Assembly (NCBI GenBank): GCA_977017575.1
Contig: CDRNVI010000022.1
Span: 1-64,000 of the forward strand
Direction: 5' to 3'
Source: Paramoeba atlantica
Taxonomy: Eukaryota; Discosea
DNA length: 64,000 nt
Shown: positions 10,715-19,867 of the stretch, piece by piece
Layout: each line of letters starts with the position of its first letter
How positions within the stretch are numbered: the first letter of the stretch is position 1
The notes under the pieces: model-generated
Seen by the model: the letters and a program-made list of their open reading frames with translations, nothing else
The model's database searches: none
Told to the model about the DNA's origin: nothing
Translations under genes and position numbers: made by a program

Positions 10715-11803
10715 TTGTGCCCCACCCCGACAAATGCTCGTGCCCGACCGTTGAGGATACGGCGGGTGAACTTACCAGGCTCTTCTCCGAATTCATCTTT
10801 ATTCTTGCGAATGGAAAGTGCAAGTGCAGTGGAAAGAACGGATTTACCGAGACTTCAAATTCGGAGGGGAAAACACGTGTTCGGAACGGCAGCGCCTTTG
10901 GCAAGGGAACAAACGCGATCAAACCTTTTATGCGATATACTCGGACTCAACCCAAAGGATCCGCACGGTCAGATCGTTCGGAAAGCAATCGAGCCCATGT
11001 GGGCAACAAGTACGTGGGGAACGAGGGAGAGGCTGTGGCTCCGGATGCAAGACTTTTGTGCACAACGTCACCTATCTCAAAACGCGCTCAGTGCGGTCAG
11101 GTTCGTAGACTCATTGAAACTGGCGACGTCGACACGACTGGCCTACGCAAGGAATCTGCAGATTCTTATTACGCTCATGGGAACCGAAGCAACCCCATTG
11201 AAGATGTACGGAAAGGCGTTGCAAGCGCAAGGCGGACTAGAACCACAGAGACAAATGCTTGCAATTACTCCCGTCCTTCTAAGACGGTTGAGAAGAAGTC
11301 TAACAACATCCGAGAGCATGACGGCTCTTTTGTGCTGGAAAACGGCAGCTCGTTGGACGGAAACGGCGGAACTCTCGACAGAACAGATATTAAAGGTTAC
11401 TCCCGAAGAGGTGGTGATTTACTGGGGAAGAGCAACGAAGTCAACGAGAATGAACCCCTTTCGACCGTATATGTACGCGATTGTGACGGGACCCGGAACT
11501 GCCGAGTTAGCGGACCGCATGAGACGAATACCCCAAGGGTGCAGAATGTGCTACACGGAAGTATCTCGAATGGACAGAAAAATACGCGAAATCTTGGGAA
11601 ATGGCTATGGGACGCATTCAATAAAAAGGGGTGCAATCACGTGGCTGTTCCAGGAAGTGGCTCAAGGGAATCTAACGATATCAGAAGTTCAGAACATGAC
11701 CAAGCATTTAAATGTCGAAAGTCTGTTAAGATACAATGCAAACCAAGTAACGACGGCCAGAGCGCTCGGAACGCAACGTGTATCGGCGAGACTCCCGGCA
11801 TGA
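10715..11803 (+). CDS. tyrosine recombinase of element B
   Basis: 362 codons. It has the catalytic set of the family: Arg in KTAARWTETAEL, Lys in WGRATKSTR, His in GTHSIKRGAITWLF, His in MTKHLNVE and Tyr in LLRYNAN. It is nested in the +1 frame inside a longer frame that runs from late gag into RT. About 50% identical by eye to the element A enzyme, so it is a separate family. Confidence 0.85.
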   Translation: MCPTPTNARARPLRIRRVNLPGSSPNSSLFLRMESASAVERTDLPRLQIRRGKHVFGTAAPLAREQTRSNLLCDILGLNPKDPHGQIVRKAIEPMWATSTWGTRERLWLRMQDFCAQRHLSQNALSAVRFVDSLKLATSTRLAYARNLQILITLMGTEATPLKMYGKALQAQGGLEPQRQMLAITPVLLRRLRRSLTTSESMTALLCWKTAARWTETAELSTEQILKVTPEEVVIYWGRATKSTRMNPFRPYMYAIVTGPGTAELADRMRRIPQGCRMCYTEVSRMDRKIREILGNGYGTHSIKRGAITWLFQEVAQGNLTISEVQNMTKHLNVESLLRYNANQVTTARALGTQRVSARLPA

Positions 11804-13045
11804 CAGCTGAACTGTTGGAGCAAGTTTACTCTGAGGTACCGTACTTGAAACGGCACTCGATTACTTGCGCGCGGCGCTCGTCTAAGCTGGCCACGGCAAA
11901 AGATTTTGAGATACCATTACACGTGAAAATGAATACACCTCTAATGGATCTAAAGGTAGTGAAAGGATGGATGGACTTGCCAACCAAGATGCGCTTTCAA
12001 AATCTTATGGACGAACTTCTACACGTTCCTGAAATAGCTGAAAAAGAGCCGAAAGGACTCAATTCTCTACCTGTGTCCGATATTGCGCTTCTTTTGAAGG
12101 CCGGTATCATTTCTCAAGTTTCTTCTGATGAATTAGAGCGTCGTCCTACAGCTCAATTTATCATCCCGTTTACTGTAGTGGAACAAGACGAATTTGGTCA
12201 CGATCGGAGGAGATTTATATCCTGGTCGCGCGGGGATAATGACCGGTTGAAAGATTATATCCCTGATGTTCCCCTGCTTCATCCTAGTAAATATTTGCAT
12301 CGAGTTGACGACGCTATAGGAGTGAAAAGAGATTTAAGCTGTGGATTCTATCAAGTACCACTTCCTCTAGCTGCGCGTTGTAAATTCCGCTTTTCATCAA
12401 AAGGCCGTACTTATGAAATGAACGTTCTTCCGATGGGACATAGGTGTGCCCCAGAAATCATGCATACGATCACTTCCGCCCTTGTGGGACTTATCACAGT
12501 GTGTAGCGCTAAATCTGACTTTACACGAGGAGCTATGGATGTGTACGTTGATGGAGTTCGGTTTTCGGGAACTGTGGAACAAGCGCAGGAGTACGCACGC
12601 TTTGTGGATAAACGGTGTGATGAGATGGGAGGAAAATTCAAGGAGAAAGGTCATGAGCCGACACAGCACTATGTATTTAATGGAGTTCATTACGATCACG
12701 TCAATCACAAGGTCAGCCTGGGACCACGTGTGGTGCGTAAGTTGCAGAATGACAGATTTTACTCGTTAAGCTTCAAAGATCTGGAGGCGGCGGTGGGGCG
12801 CCTTCTGTACGCATCTGCTGTGCTTGGTATAGTCATTCCGCGATTTCATTTCGCTATCAAGATTGTTCAGCGACGAATTAATTTGTTGAATCGATGTCCG
12901 TGGATAGGTAATAAGTCTGTTGACCTTCCACGAAAGACACGTATTAGTTTGGCACAATGGAGGGATGAGGTAGTATTAAATACTCCGATTAAAGCTCCAC
13001 TTCATCCAGATTTCGTTCTTCACAAACATCGTCTTTACACAGATG
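11797..13045 (+). CDS. reverse transcriptase and start of RNase H, element B
   Basis: The region opens with the family signature EVPYLKRHSITCARRSSKLA. RT fingers and palm follow: RRRFISWSR..ND, motif A KRDLSCGFYQV, motif B YEMNVLPMGHRCAPEIMH, motif C DVYVDGVRFSG, then the thumb segment LEAAVGRLLYASAVLG. RNase H begins with the LYTDA-type strand and is interrupted by the insertion at 13046; the rest lies at 14140-14506. Motif C is YVDG, as in every family here. Confidence 0.8.
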
Positions 13046-13220
13046 TTGTTGTTGTTGTTGTTGTTGGGTCCGGGCCGTTTGTCTCCGAAGAGATGTGGCC
13101 TCCTCACCTTCCGCGTAGGTAGCGGTGCGGGTTCTCCACGCGGGGAGTAAATCTACAGCGCGAGAGCCTAGGCTCAACCGCAGCGTGTGGACACCCGACT
13201 TGCCTCCTCCGGGAGAATGA

Positions 13221-13276
13221 GGTGTCATGCCCTAGTTGTTTAGTGTCTTGTTATCTTGACACCGGGCGACCCATGC
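13221..13276 (-). repeat. motif H hairpin, copy 1
   Basis: Inner stem GTGTC/GACAC (covarying relative to GTACC/GGTAC), loop TTGTTATCTT, conserved CCCTAGTTGTTTA and CGGGCGA. It lies in the 3' region of the (CAA)n-tailed insertion. Confidence 0.75.
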
Positions 13277-13289
13277 AAGGCGCGTGGCA

Positions 13290-13800
13290 GGGAATGTGGA
13301 AGGGGGCGCGGCGGGGAGCGCAGGCGGGGTGCGCAGGCGGGGAGCGCAGGTAGGGAGCGCGGCGGGGAGCGTGGCGGGGAGTGCGGCCGGTGTCGCGGCG
13401 GGTGACGCGGCGGATGGCGTGGCGGGGAGTGCGGCCGGTGACGCGGCGGGTGACGCGGCGGATGGCGTGGCGGGGAGCGCAGGCGGGGAGAGCGTGGCGG
13501 GGAGCGCAGGCGGGGAGCGCAGGCGGGGAGCACAGGCGGGGAGCGCGGCGGGGAGCGTGGCGGGGAGTGCGGCCGGTGACGCGGCGGGTGACGCGTGCTG
13601 CATTCCATCAAATTTGCGCTGCGACATCTGCGGTGGGGAGCGCGGCGGGGAGCGCGGCGGGGAGCGTGGCGGGGTGCGCAGGCGGCGAGCGCGGCGGGGA
13701 GCGTGGCGGGGTGCGCAGGCGGGGAGCGCGGCGGGGAGCGCGGCGGGGAGTGCGGCCGGTGACGCGGCGGGTGACGCGGCGGGTGACGCGTGCTGCATTC
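13290..13800. repeat. GCGGGGAGC minisatellite
   Basis: Irregular tandem repetition of GCGGGGAGCG(C/T)(A/G)G(C)GGG and GTGACGCGGCGG units. A longer block, CGTGCTGCATTCCATCAAAT and following, occurs twice (about 13588-13633 and 13788-13833). Long open frames on both strands here are repeat artefacts. Confidence 0.9.
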
Positions 13801-13829
13801 CATCAAATTTGCGCTGCGACATCTGCACT

Positions 13830-14040
13830 GCAGGCCGTAAATCCGCATGTCCAATTTCCTCTCACACACGATGAGTTAGTCAACATTGTTGCGCATGCAA
13901 AGCGAGGTAACATTTGTACGATAGCCTGGACTTTCGACTGTCAGGATACGCTGAACATACATCATGTATCCCGGGGAGAAGTTATTTCGACAAATCGCAG
14001 AGGTGGTAAGATGAAGCTTTCCTTGGAAATTCACCACCTA
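13830..14040 (+). pseudogene. LINE ORF N-terminal domain fragment
   Basis: Translation gives NPHVQFPLTHDELVNIVAHA, a short spacer, then ICTIAWTFDCQDTLNI and a glycine turn. This matches the N-terminal domains at 59789-60068 and 34302-35063 (CVVAWSF, CTVSWTF). It is a scrap of a LINE of the RLE type, carried inside the 13046-14139 insertion. Confidence 0.55.
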
Positions 14041-14139
14041 CGAGCCTTTGACGTGGGGTCCTTGGCTGGAATCCGAAGATGAACTTCGTGTACGTGACCT
14101 CATTCGCGATCTTTGAGCTGCGCCGGAATCGAGCTGCGC

Positions 14140-14506
14140 CGTCTTTACACAGATGCTTCTCGCAAAGGGTGGGGAGGGATTCTGTATCTGGATACAGAGA
14201 GGTTTTGATAACAGGCAAGCCATGGGAAGCCGGAACAACGTATGAAGTAAACAATGCTGAAGCTACGGCTGTAAGGTTGGCTCTTGAAGAATTCGGTGAG
14301 CATTTTGAAAGCGGAACGTGCCTGGATCTTTTTGTGGACAACACTTCATGTAAAGAGGCACTGAATAGGAAAACTTCTAAGTCGGACAATATTGCACGTC
14401 AATTGCGCATGGTTTTAGAGGAAGCGAAAAGGAAAGGGATATGCATTCAGGCACGTTACATTGCCTCGTCAGAGAATCCAGCAGACCCGATTAGCAGGAA
14501 ATTTTA
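14140..14506 (+). CDS. RNase H region of element B (distal part)
   Basis: RNase H signatures of the family: LYTDAS.KGWGG, then a glutamate helix NNAEATAVRLALEEFG, LFVDNTSCKEALNRK and a final KARYIASSENPADPISRKF-like tail. It ends close to the element's 3' leader. It lies downstream of the 13046-14139 insertion. Confidence 0.75.
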
Positions 14507-14843
14507 GCCTGGGACTTAGGAGAAGTTCCCCAAGGAATATCACGAGTGCTCGGGTAGTGTTAAATGTGACTAGTGATCGGGTTGGTTGGCTGCGGGTTGC
14601 GCGGACGGGCATCCCCGTTCACAACGTTATTAGTTTATTTGGTACTCTTTTAGCATTGATTATGATAGGTTATGACGATCTCACTTAGTCTCTTGGGTTT
14701 ATTTCCATAAATACACTACAGGAAAGATATATCTTCGTAAGATCATTGAGAAATCAGCAGTCTTCAAATTTCTTATTATTGCTTCCATATATTTTTATAT
14801 ACTAGTTCTACTAGATGTTTTATGAGCAGCCCGACCTGGATTT

Positions 14844-15310
14844 CTATAAGTTTACGATTTGAAATTCAGGAGGGCAAACATTATGCTCCATACTGTTGTA
14901 GTTTTGGGCTTAGGAATATTATTCGAATTATATCACCGTTTGTCTAATCATGAACAATTTGACATATACACAAATATTTGACTATTTTAGAGACGATTTT
15001 CATCCGAACGTTACCACTAGTTTTTGTGCCCACCCACCAGCCCCCAACCATTTGGCTGCGGGTTGCGCGGACGGGCATCCCCGTTCACAACGTTATTAGT
15101 TTATTTGGTACTCTTTTAGCATTGATTGTGATAGGTTATGACGATCTCACTTAGTCTCTTGGGTATATTTCCATAAATACACTACAGGAAAAGATATATC
15201 TTCGTAAGATCATTAAGAAATCAGCAGTCTTCAAATTTCTTATTATTTCTTCCATATATTTTTATATACTAGTTCTACTAGATGTTTTATGAGCAGCCCG
15301 ACCTGGATTT
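14844..15310 (+). mobile_element. SIRE-B: short derivative of element B
   Basis: 467 bp. Positions 14844-15026 copy the first about 180 bp of element B (9531-9714). Positions about 15050-15310 copy its last about 260 bp (14585-14843). The two are joined by a C-rich core, CCCACCCACCAGCCCCCAAC, that is absent from full-length B. It follows B directly in the same orientation and ends exactly where the element A sequence resumes (CAACGTCG at 15311). This is the same relationship as SIRE to VIPER in Trypanosoma cruzi. Confidence 0.85.
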
Positions 15311-15571
15311 CAACGTCGAATCACTGTTGCGCTACAACGCAAGCAGTATTACAACGGCAAGGGCTCTCGGGACGCAGAGAGTCTCAGCACGTCCCCCAGT
15401 GCTGTAACCTCAAGATGTTAACTGAATGGGTGTACGCTGCGTGCAATACGGAGGGATGGCTAGAGAAGCACAACCTCGCCGTAGCCCTTCTCATCATCGA
15501 AGAGCTTCGCAACCGGCGGGGTGGTGGGCGGCGCCAACCGTTATGGCGCAACACGGGCTTTCCACTAGGAA

Positions 15572-16741
15572 ATGCCCCCCACCCCAACTACTGCTCGTGC
15601 CCGTCGTCCCAGGCGACGACGGGTGGATATTCTTACCCCTGCTTCCTCTCCGTCCCTCCGCCAGCGCGAAAGACGGCCACGCGTGCGTGGCACTACTCCT
15701 CCTCCCCGCCCTCTTTCCCCGTTATGTCTGAGGCGCAGAAGCGTCTCCCTCTCGGCCCGACCTCTACCCCGGTTCCCTGTTCCCGTTTACGCCGCCGCCA
15801 AAACCGCCGCCGTCGTAACCGCCCACGCCGCACAGCCGCCAGGAAAACACCGCAAGCAGCTGCTCGAGGCCATTCTGAGGATGCCCGTCGACGATCCTCG
15901 CGCCACCCAGTTGGGCGAGGCGCTCCAGCCCATGTGGGCAACGGCCACGTGGGCCACAAGGGAGCGACTGTGGTTCCGCCTGCGCGAGTTTTGCCAGGCG
16001 AAGGGAATCACCGCGAATCCTGCAAACGCGGTGCTCTTCCTGGAGACTTTGCCTCTCGCTACCTCGACGCGCATGGGGTACGCAGGGGCATTGAGGACTC
16101 TGTTCGAGCTCATGGGAATCGAAGGTACCCCATTGAGTCTCTACATAAAGGCCCTGCAGGCGCAGGGGGGGCTAGAACCCACGCGGCAGATGCTTCCAAT
16201 CACGCCACTTCTTCTCAAGAAGCTGAGACGTCATCTCGACGTAAAGGAGAGCATGTGTTGCCTCCTGTGTTGGAAAGCCGCTGCGAGATGGACCGAGACC
16301 GCCGACCTGAGGCGGAAGCAGTTCGTGAGTGTGGCCAGTCACGAGGTAATCATTTATTGGGGCAGGGGGACCAAGACGACCCGTCTGAATCCTTACCGGC
16401 CGTACCTCTACGCGATAGTGACTGGACCGGGGACACCCGAACTGGCTCAGTTTGTGGGAAGTTTGAGACCAGGCCAGCGCCTGTGTTACACGACGGTCCG
16501 GGAGATCGACCACAGGATAAATCAACTTCTCCGTCCGGGGTATGGAACACATTCCATAAAAAGAGGTGCAATTACTTACCTATTCCACGAGATCTCTCTT
16601 GGGAATCTCAGGATGGAGGACGTCCAGAACCTCACGAAACACCTCAACGTCGAATCACTGTTGCGCTACAACGCAAGCAGTATTACAACGGCAAGGGCTC
16701 TCGGGACGCAGAGAGTCTCAGCACGTCCCCCAGTGCTGTAA
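15572..16741 (+). CDS. YR of element A, unit 3
   Basis: A full-length copy of the recombinase frame (389 codons) with the same catalytic boxes as unit 1 (AAARWTE, WGRGTK, THSIKRGA, LTKHLN, LLRYNA). A handful of differences separate it from unit 1. Part of the tandem array within a fossil element. Confidence 0.8.
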   Translation: MPPTPTTARARRPRRRRVDILTPASSPSLRQRERRPRVRGTTPPPRPLSPLCLRRRSVSLSARPLPRFPVPVYAAAKTAAVVTAHAAQPPGKHRKQLLEAILRMPVDDPRATQLGEALQPMWATATWATRERLWFRLREFCQAKGITANPANAVLFLETLPLATSTRMGYAGALRTLFELMGIEGTPLSLYIKALQAQGGLEPTRQMLPITPLLLKKLRRHLDVKESMCCLLCWKAAARWTETADLRRKQFVSVASHEVIIYWGRGTKTTRLNPYRPYLYAIVTGPGTPELAQFVGSLRPGQRLCYTTVREIDHRINQLLRPGYGTHSIKRGAITYLFHEISLGNLRMEDVQNLTKHLNVESLLRYNASSITTARALGTQRVSARPPVL

Positions 16742-16745
16742 CCTC

Positions 16746-18089
16746 AAGATGTTAACTGAATGGGTGTACGCTGCGTGCAATACGGAGGGATGGCTAGAGA
16801 AGCACAACCTCGCCGTAGCCCTTCTCATCATCGAAGAGCTTCGCAACCGGCGGGGTGGTGGGCGGCGCCAACCGTTATGGCGCAACACGGGCTTTCCACT
16901 AGGAAATGCCCCCCACCCCAACTACTGCTCGTGCCCGTCGTCCCAGGCGACGACGGGTGGATATTCTTACCCCTGCTTCCTCTCCGTCCCTCCGCCAGCG
17001 CGAAAGACGGCCACGCGTGCGTGGCACTACTCCTCCTCCCCGCCCTCTCTCCCCGTTATGTCTGAGGCGCAGAAGTGTCTCCCTCCCGGCCCGACCTCTA
17101 CCTGGGTTCCCTGTTCCCGTTTACGCCGCCGCCCAAACCGCCGCCGCCCAAACCGCCCCGTCGTAACCGCCGACGCTCTACAGCCGCCAGGAAAACACCG
17201 CAAGCAGCTGCTCGAGGCCATTCTGAGGATGCCCGCCGACGATCCTCGCGCCACCCAGTTGGGCGAGGCGCTCCAGCCTATGTGGGCAACGGCCACGTGG
17301 GCCACAAGGGAGCGACTGTGGTTCCGCCTGCGCGAGTATTGCCAGGCGAAGGGAATCACCGCGAATCCTGCAAACGCGGTGCTCTTCCTGGAGACTCTGC
17401 CTCTCGCTACCTCGACGCGCATGGGGTACGCAGGGGCATTGAGGATTCTGTTCGAGCTCATGGGAATCGAAGGTACTCCATTGAGTCTCTACGTAAAGGC
17501 CCTGCAGGCGCAGGGGGGGCTAGAACCCACGCGGCAGATGCTTCCAATCACGCCACTTCTTCTCAAGAAGCTGAGACGTCATCTCGACGTAAAGGAGAGC
17601 ATGTGTTGCCTCCTGTGTTGGAAAGCCGCTGCGAGATGGACCGAGACCGCCGACCTGAGGCGGAAGCAGTTCGTGAGTGTGGCCAGTCACGAGGTAATCA
17701 TTTATTGGGGCAGGGGGACCAAGACGACCCGTCTGAATCCTTACCGGCCGTACCTCTACGCGATAGTGACTGGACCGGGGACACCCGAACTGGCTCAGTT
17801 TGTGGGAAGTTTGAGACCAGGCCAGCGCCTGTGTTACACGACGGTCCGGGAGATGGACCACAGGATAAATCAACTTCTCGGTCCGGGGTATGGAACACAT
17901 TCCATAAAAAGAGGTGCAATTACTTACCTATTCCACGAGATCTCCCTTGGGAATCTCAGGATGGAGGACGTCCAGAACCTCACGAAACACCTCAACGTCG
18001 AATCACTGTTGCGCTACAACGCAAGCAGTATTACAACGGCAAGGGCTCTCGGGACGCAGAGAGTCTCAGCACGTCTCCCAGTGCTGTAA
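16746..18089 (+). CDS. YR of element A, unit 4
   Basis: The last array unit. The recombinase frame is open back into the late gag segment (507 codons in all from 16566), and all catalytic boxes are present. It carries the small length variants of unit 2. It leads directly into the RT region of element A. Confidence 0.8.
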   Translation, partial: KMLTEWVYAACNTEGWLEKHNLAVALLIIEELRNRRGGGRRQPLWRNTGFPLGNAPHPNYCSCPSSQATTGGYSYPCFLSVPPPARKTATRAWHYSSSPPSLPVMSEAQKCLPPGPTSTWVPCSRLRRRPNRRRPNRPVVTADALQPPGKHRKQLLEAILRMPADDPRATQLGEALQPMWATATWATRERLWFRLREYCQAKGITANPANAVLFLETLPLATSTRMGYAGALRILFELMGIEGTPLSLYVKALQAQGGLEPTRQMLPITPLLLKKLRRHLDVKESMCCLLCWKAAARWTETADLRRKQFVSVASHEVIIYWGRGTKTTRLNPYRPYLYAIVTGPGTPELAQFVGSLRPGQRLCYTTVREMDHRINQLLGPGYGTHSIKRGAITYLFHEISLGNLRMEDVQNLTKHLNVESLLRYNASSITTARALGTQRVSARLPVL

Positions 18090-18093
18090 CCTC

Positions 18094-18918
18094 GGAGCAC
18101 GTGGCAAAGTGCTTCGAGGAAGTGCCTTACCTTCGCAGGCACTCCGTTGTTTGTGCACGCCGCTCTTCACGGCTAGCCAAGACACACGCTCACCTACCTT
18201 TGCACGTTAAGAAGTCGATACCTGTTATCCATTTGGATCAGGTTAAGGAGTGGATGAGTATGTCAGCTGCCATTCCGTTTTCGCAAGGTAGTGGATGAAT
18301 TATTATGGGTACCTAAAGCCCCGTACCCCGAACCTAGTGTGAAAGGTTCATTGCCTGAGGCGGACGTCCGATTGTTGGAGGACGCAGGCATAATCTTTAA
18401 GGTCCCGGCGCAGGAGTTGAGAAAGCGCCCATCGATGCAGTTCATGATTCCCTTCACGGTTGTGGAGACCGATGATGAGGGCAATCAGCGCAGAAGATTT
18501 ATTTCATGGACAAGGGACGATAACGATAGACTTAAAGGATATGAACCAAAGGTCCCATTATATCATCCCTCCAAGTATCTTCATAAGGCGCACGAGCCGA
18601 TGGCTGTGAAGCGGGACTTCACATGCGGGTTTTACCAGATTGGTATCCCGAAGAGGGCGTGGCCCAAATTCCGCCTTAGAACGACCAGTGGAGACGTGTA
18701 TGAGATGAACGTCCTCCCGATGGGCCATAGGTGTGCACCGGAGGTTATGCACACGGTTACCGCCGCGATTGCTGGCGAGGCGTCGATTTGTTCTCAGCGC
18801 TACTCGTTTCACCGAGGCGCTATCGACGTTTATGTTGACGGAGTTCGGTTTGCAGGAACCAACTCCGAGGCCACCACGTACGCTCAGTTCATTGACGAGC
18901 GTTGCGACAAGGCGAACG
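18094..18918 (+). pseudogene. reverse transcriptase of element A, partial
   Basis: Shows EVPYLRRHSVVCARRSSRLA, the QRRRFISWTRDDNDR fingers segment, motif A KRDFTCGFYQI, motif B YEMNVLPMGHRCAPEVMH and motif C DVYVDGVRFAG. The thumb and RNase H are absent because element E begins at about 18919. Part of a broken fossil element. Confidence 0.8.
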
Positions 18919-19062
18919 GTCTTAGGACTCTAGGAAGTGTAATCTGGCCAGTGTCTGGTGACATAAAACTTTCAAAGTTGTATTGTTATTATTTTACTAG
19001 TTCGTATTCTGTTTGTTGGTAGATCTGTATTACGATTCTTTTAACATTGAGAAGAAAAAGTA

Positions 19063-19438
19063 ATGGTACACCCTCGCTCACAAACGCAGGCTCAATTAGA
19101 ACGAAGTGGGGAATCGTCTGAAAGCGACAATGAACCTATATACAGCACTCCTTTTGGTGGAAACCGTCCACCGGACGAATCTCACATCACAACAAACCAA
19201 GATCATCCAAATAGTATCATCGCGGATCAGGTAAGCTTTGTCCTGGATAAGTTAACGCACGCACTCGCAAAGCTCACCACTCAAGTGGATGCACTGGAAA
19301 GGCGTGATAAACGGCGTGAAAGAGGTAATGCCATGCATGCGACATCACCTGAGCTATCCATTGAAGCTATTCCACCGAAGAATTCGCTCAAGAAACGGTG
19401 TAGCGTGACTGAAGACCAAAATAAAAAATATGCTTCTC
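19063..19438 (+). pseudogene. gag N-terminal part of element E
   Basis: Begins MVHPRSQTQAQLERSG, like the MVSTR starts of the gag genes at 35719 and 58196. A predicted coiled coil follows (residues about 50-90, ITTQVDALERRDKRR-like heptads), the same position at which those two have one. The sequence passes directly into the end of element C1 at 19439. Confidence 0.6.
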
Positions 19439-19867
19439 GAAATCCGCAGCGAGGCGTCCGAACATTCAATAAAGCAGAAACAATATAAAGTATCTAATTC
19501 CAGAAATACACACTTCTGTCTCTTTTCACTGAACATACAATATTTTTATAGAACAGGAATACATGTATACTACGATCTATAATGCGCACGCTAATAAGAT
19601 AATAACTTGGTACCGAATCTAAAATCAATAATAAAACAAGTAAATACTATGTGAAGGGGCTAAGCCCCCCAACACTCGCAGCCTCCAACCCGCTCACGCG
19701 TAGCTATTGAGCTCCTTTCTCGCGTTTATCCAATGTCGCTTGTCATGATAGAATGCCAAAAAGGGTGACCAAACCTTCGTGACACGCTTTTCCGAGGAAC
19801 TAGCCCTGCCTAGATTCTGAACTAAAGAAAACAACTTTTTTTTTTGAAAACTACATGTATATGAACG

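Larger units (their letters stand above)
13046..14139 (-). mobile_element. LINE-mobilised composite insertion in element B
   Basis: The 1,094-bp insertion is flanked by a perfect 16-bp duplication, CGTCTTTACACAGATG (13030-13045 and 14140-14155). It starts with (TTG)n, so on the minus strand it ends in a (CAA)n tail, typical of target-primed reverse transcription. Contents by plus coordinate: a GC-rich 3' region, motif H (13221-13276), a GCGGGGAGC-type minisatellite (13290-13790), a LINE N-terminal-domain fragment (13830-14040) and a short gag-like scrap (about 14050-14115). Confidence 0.8.
9531..14843 (+). mobile_element. VIPER-like YR retroelement B
   Basis: It begins CTATAAGTTTACG at 9531 and ends CGACCTGGATTT at 14843, inserted in the YR of element A without a target duplication. 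Parts in order: a 5' leader of about 300 bp, gag with one zinc knuckle, YR, RT, RNase H and a 3' leader of about 340 bp. An unrelated 1.09-kb insertion lies within the RNase H region (13046-14139). Immediately downstream, head to tail, is the short derivative SIRE-B. The copy is a fossil with one large insertion and perhaps one or two small breaks. Confidence 0.9.
8284..18093 (+). repeat. tandem gag-YR units of element A (3 extra copies)
   Basis: Units begin at 8284, 15412 and 16746 (each AAGATGTTAACTGAATGG) and end before CTCGGAGC near 18093. Ignoring the 9531-15310 insertion, they measure 1348, 1334 and 1348 bp. The three extra units share one clean internal difference from unit 1 in late gag. 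Units 2 and 4 share small variants, as do 1 and 3, so the array looks alternating, which suggests duplication of a two-unit block. Confidence 0.9.
5884..18918 (+). mobile_element. VIPER-like YR retroelement A (GC-rich), split by B
   Basis: Gene order gag - tyrosine recombinase - reverse transcriptase on the plus strand, which is the order known for VIPER of trypanosomatids rather than DIRS1 or Ngaro. The element occupies 5884-9530 and 15311-18918; 9531-15310 is a later insertion of element B plus SIRE-B. A segment from late gag to the end of YR is present four times in tandem. The RT part is cut near 18918, where element E begins. It is a fossil, broken in several places besides the insertions. 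Its high GC content separates it from families B-H. Confidence 0.85.

Noticed and set aside
13232-13874. Long Ala/Pro- or Gly/Arg-rich frames on both strands
   Set aside because: Products of the GCGGGGAGC minisatellite; all phases are open because of composition.
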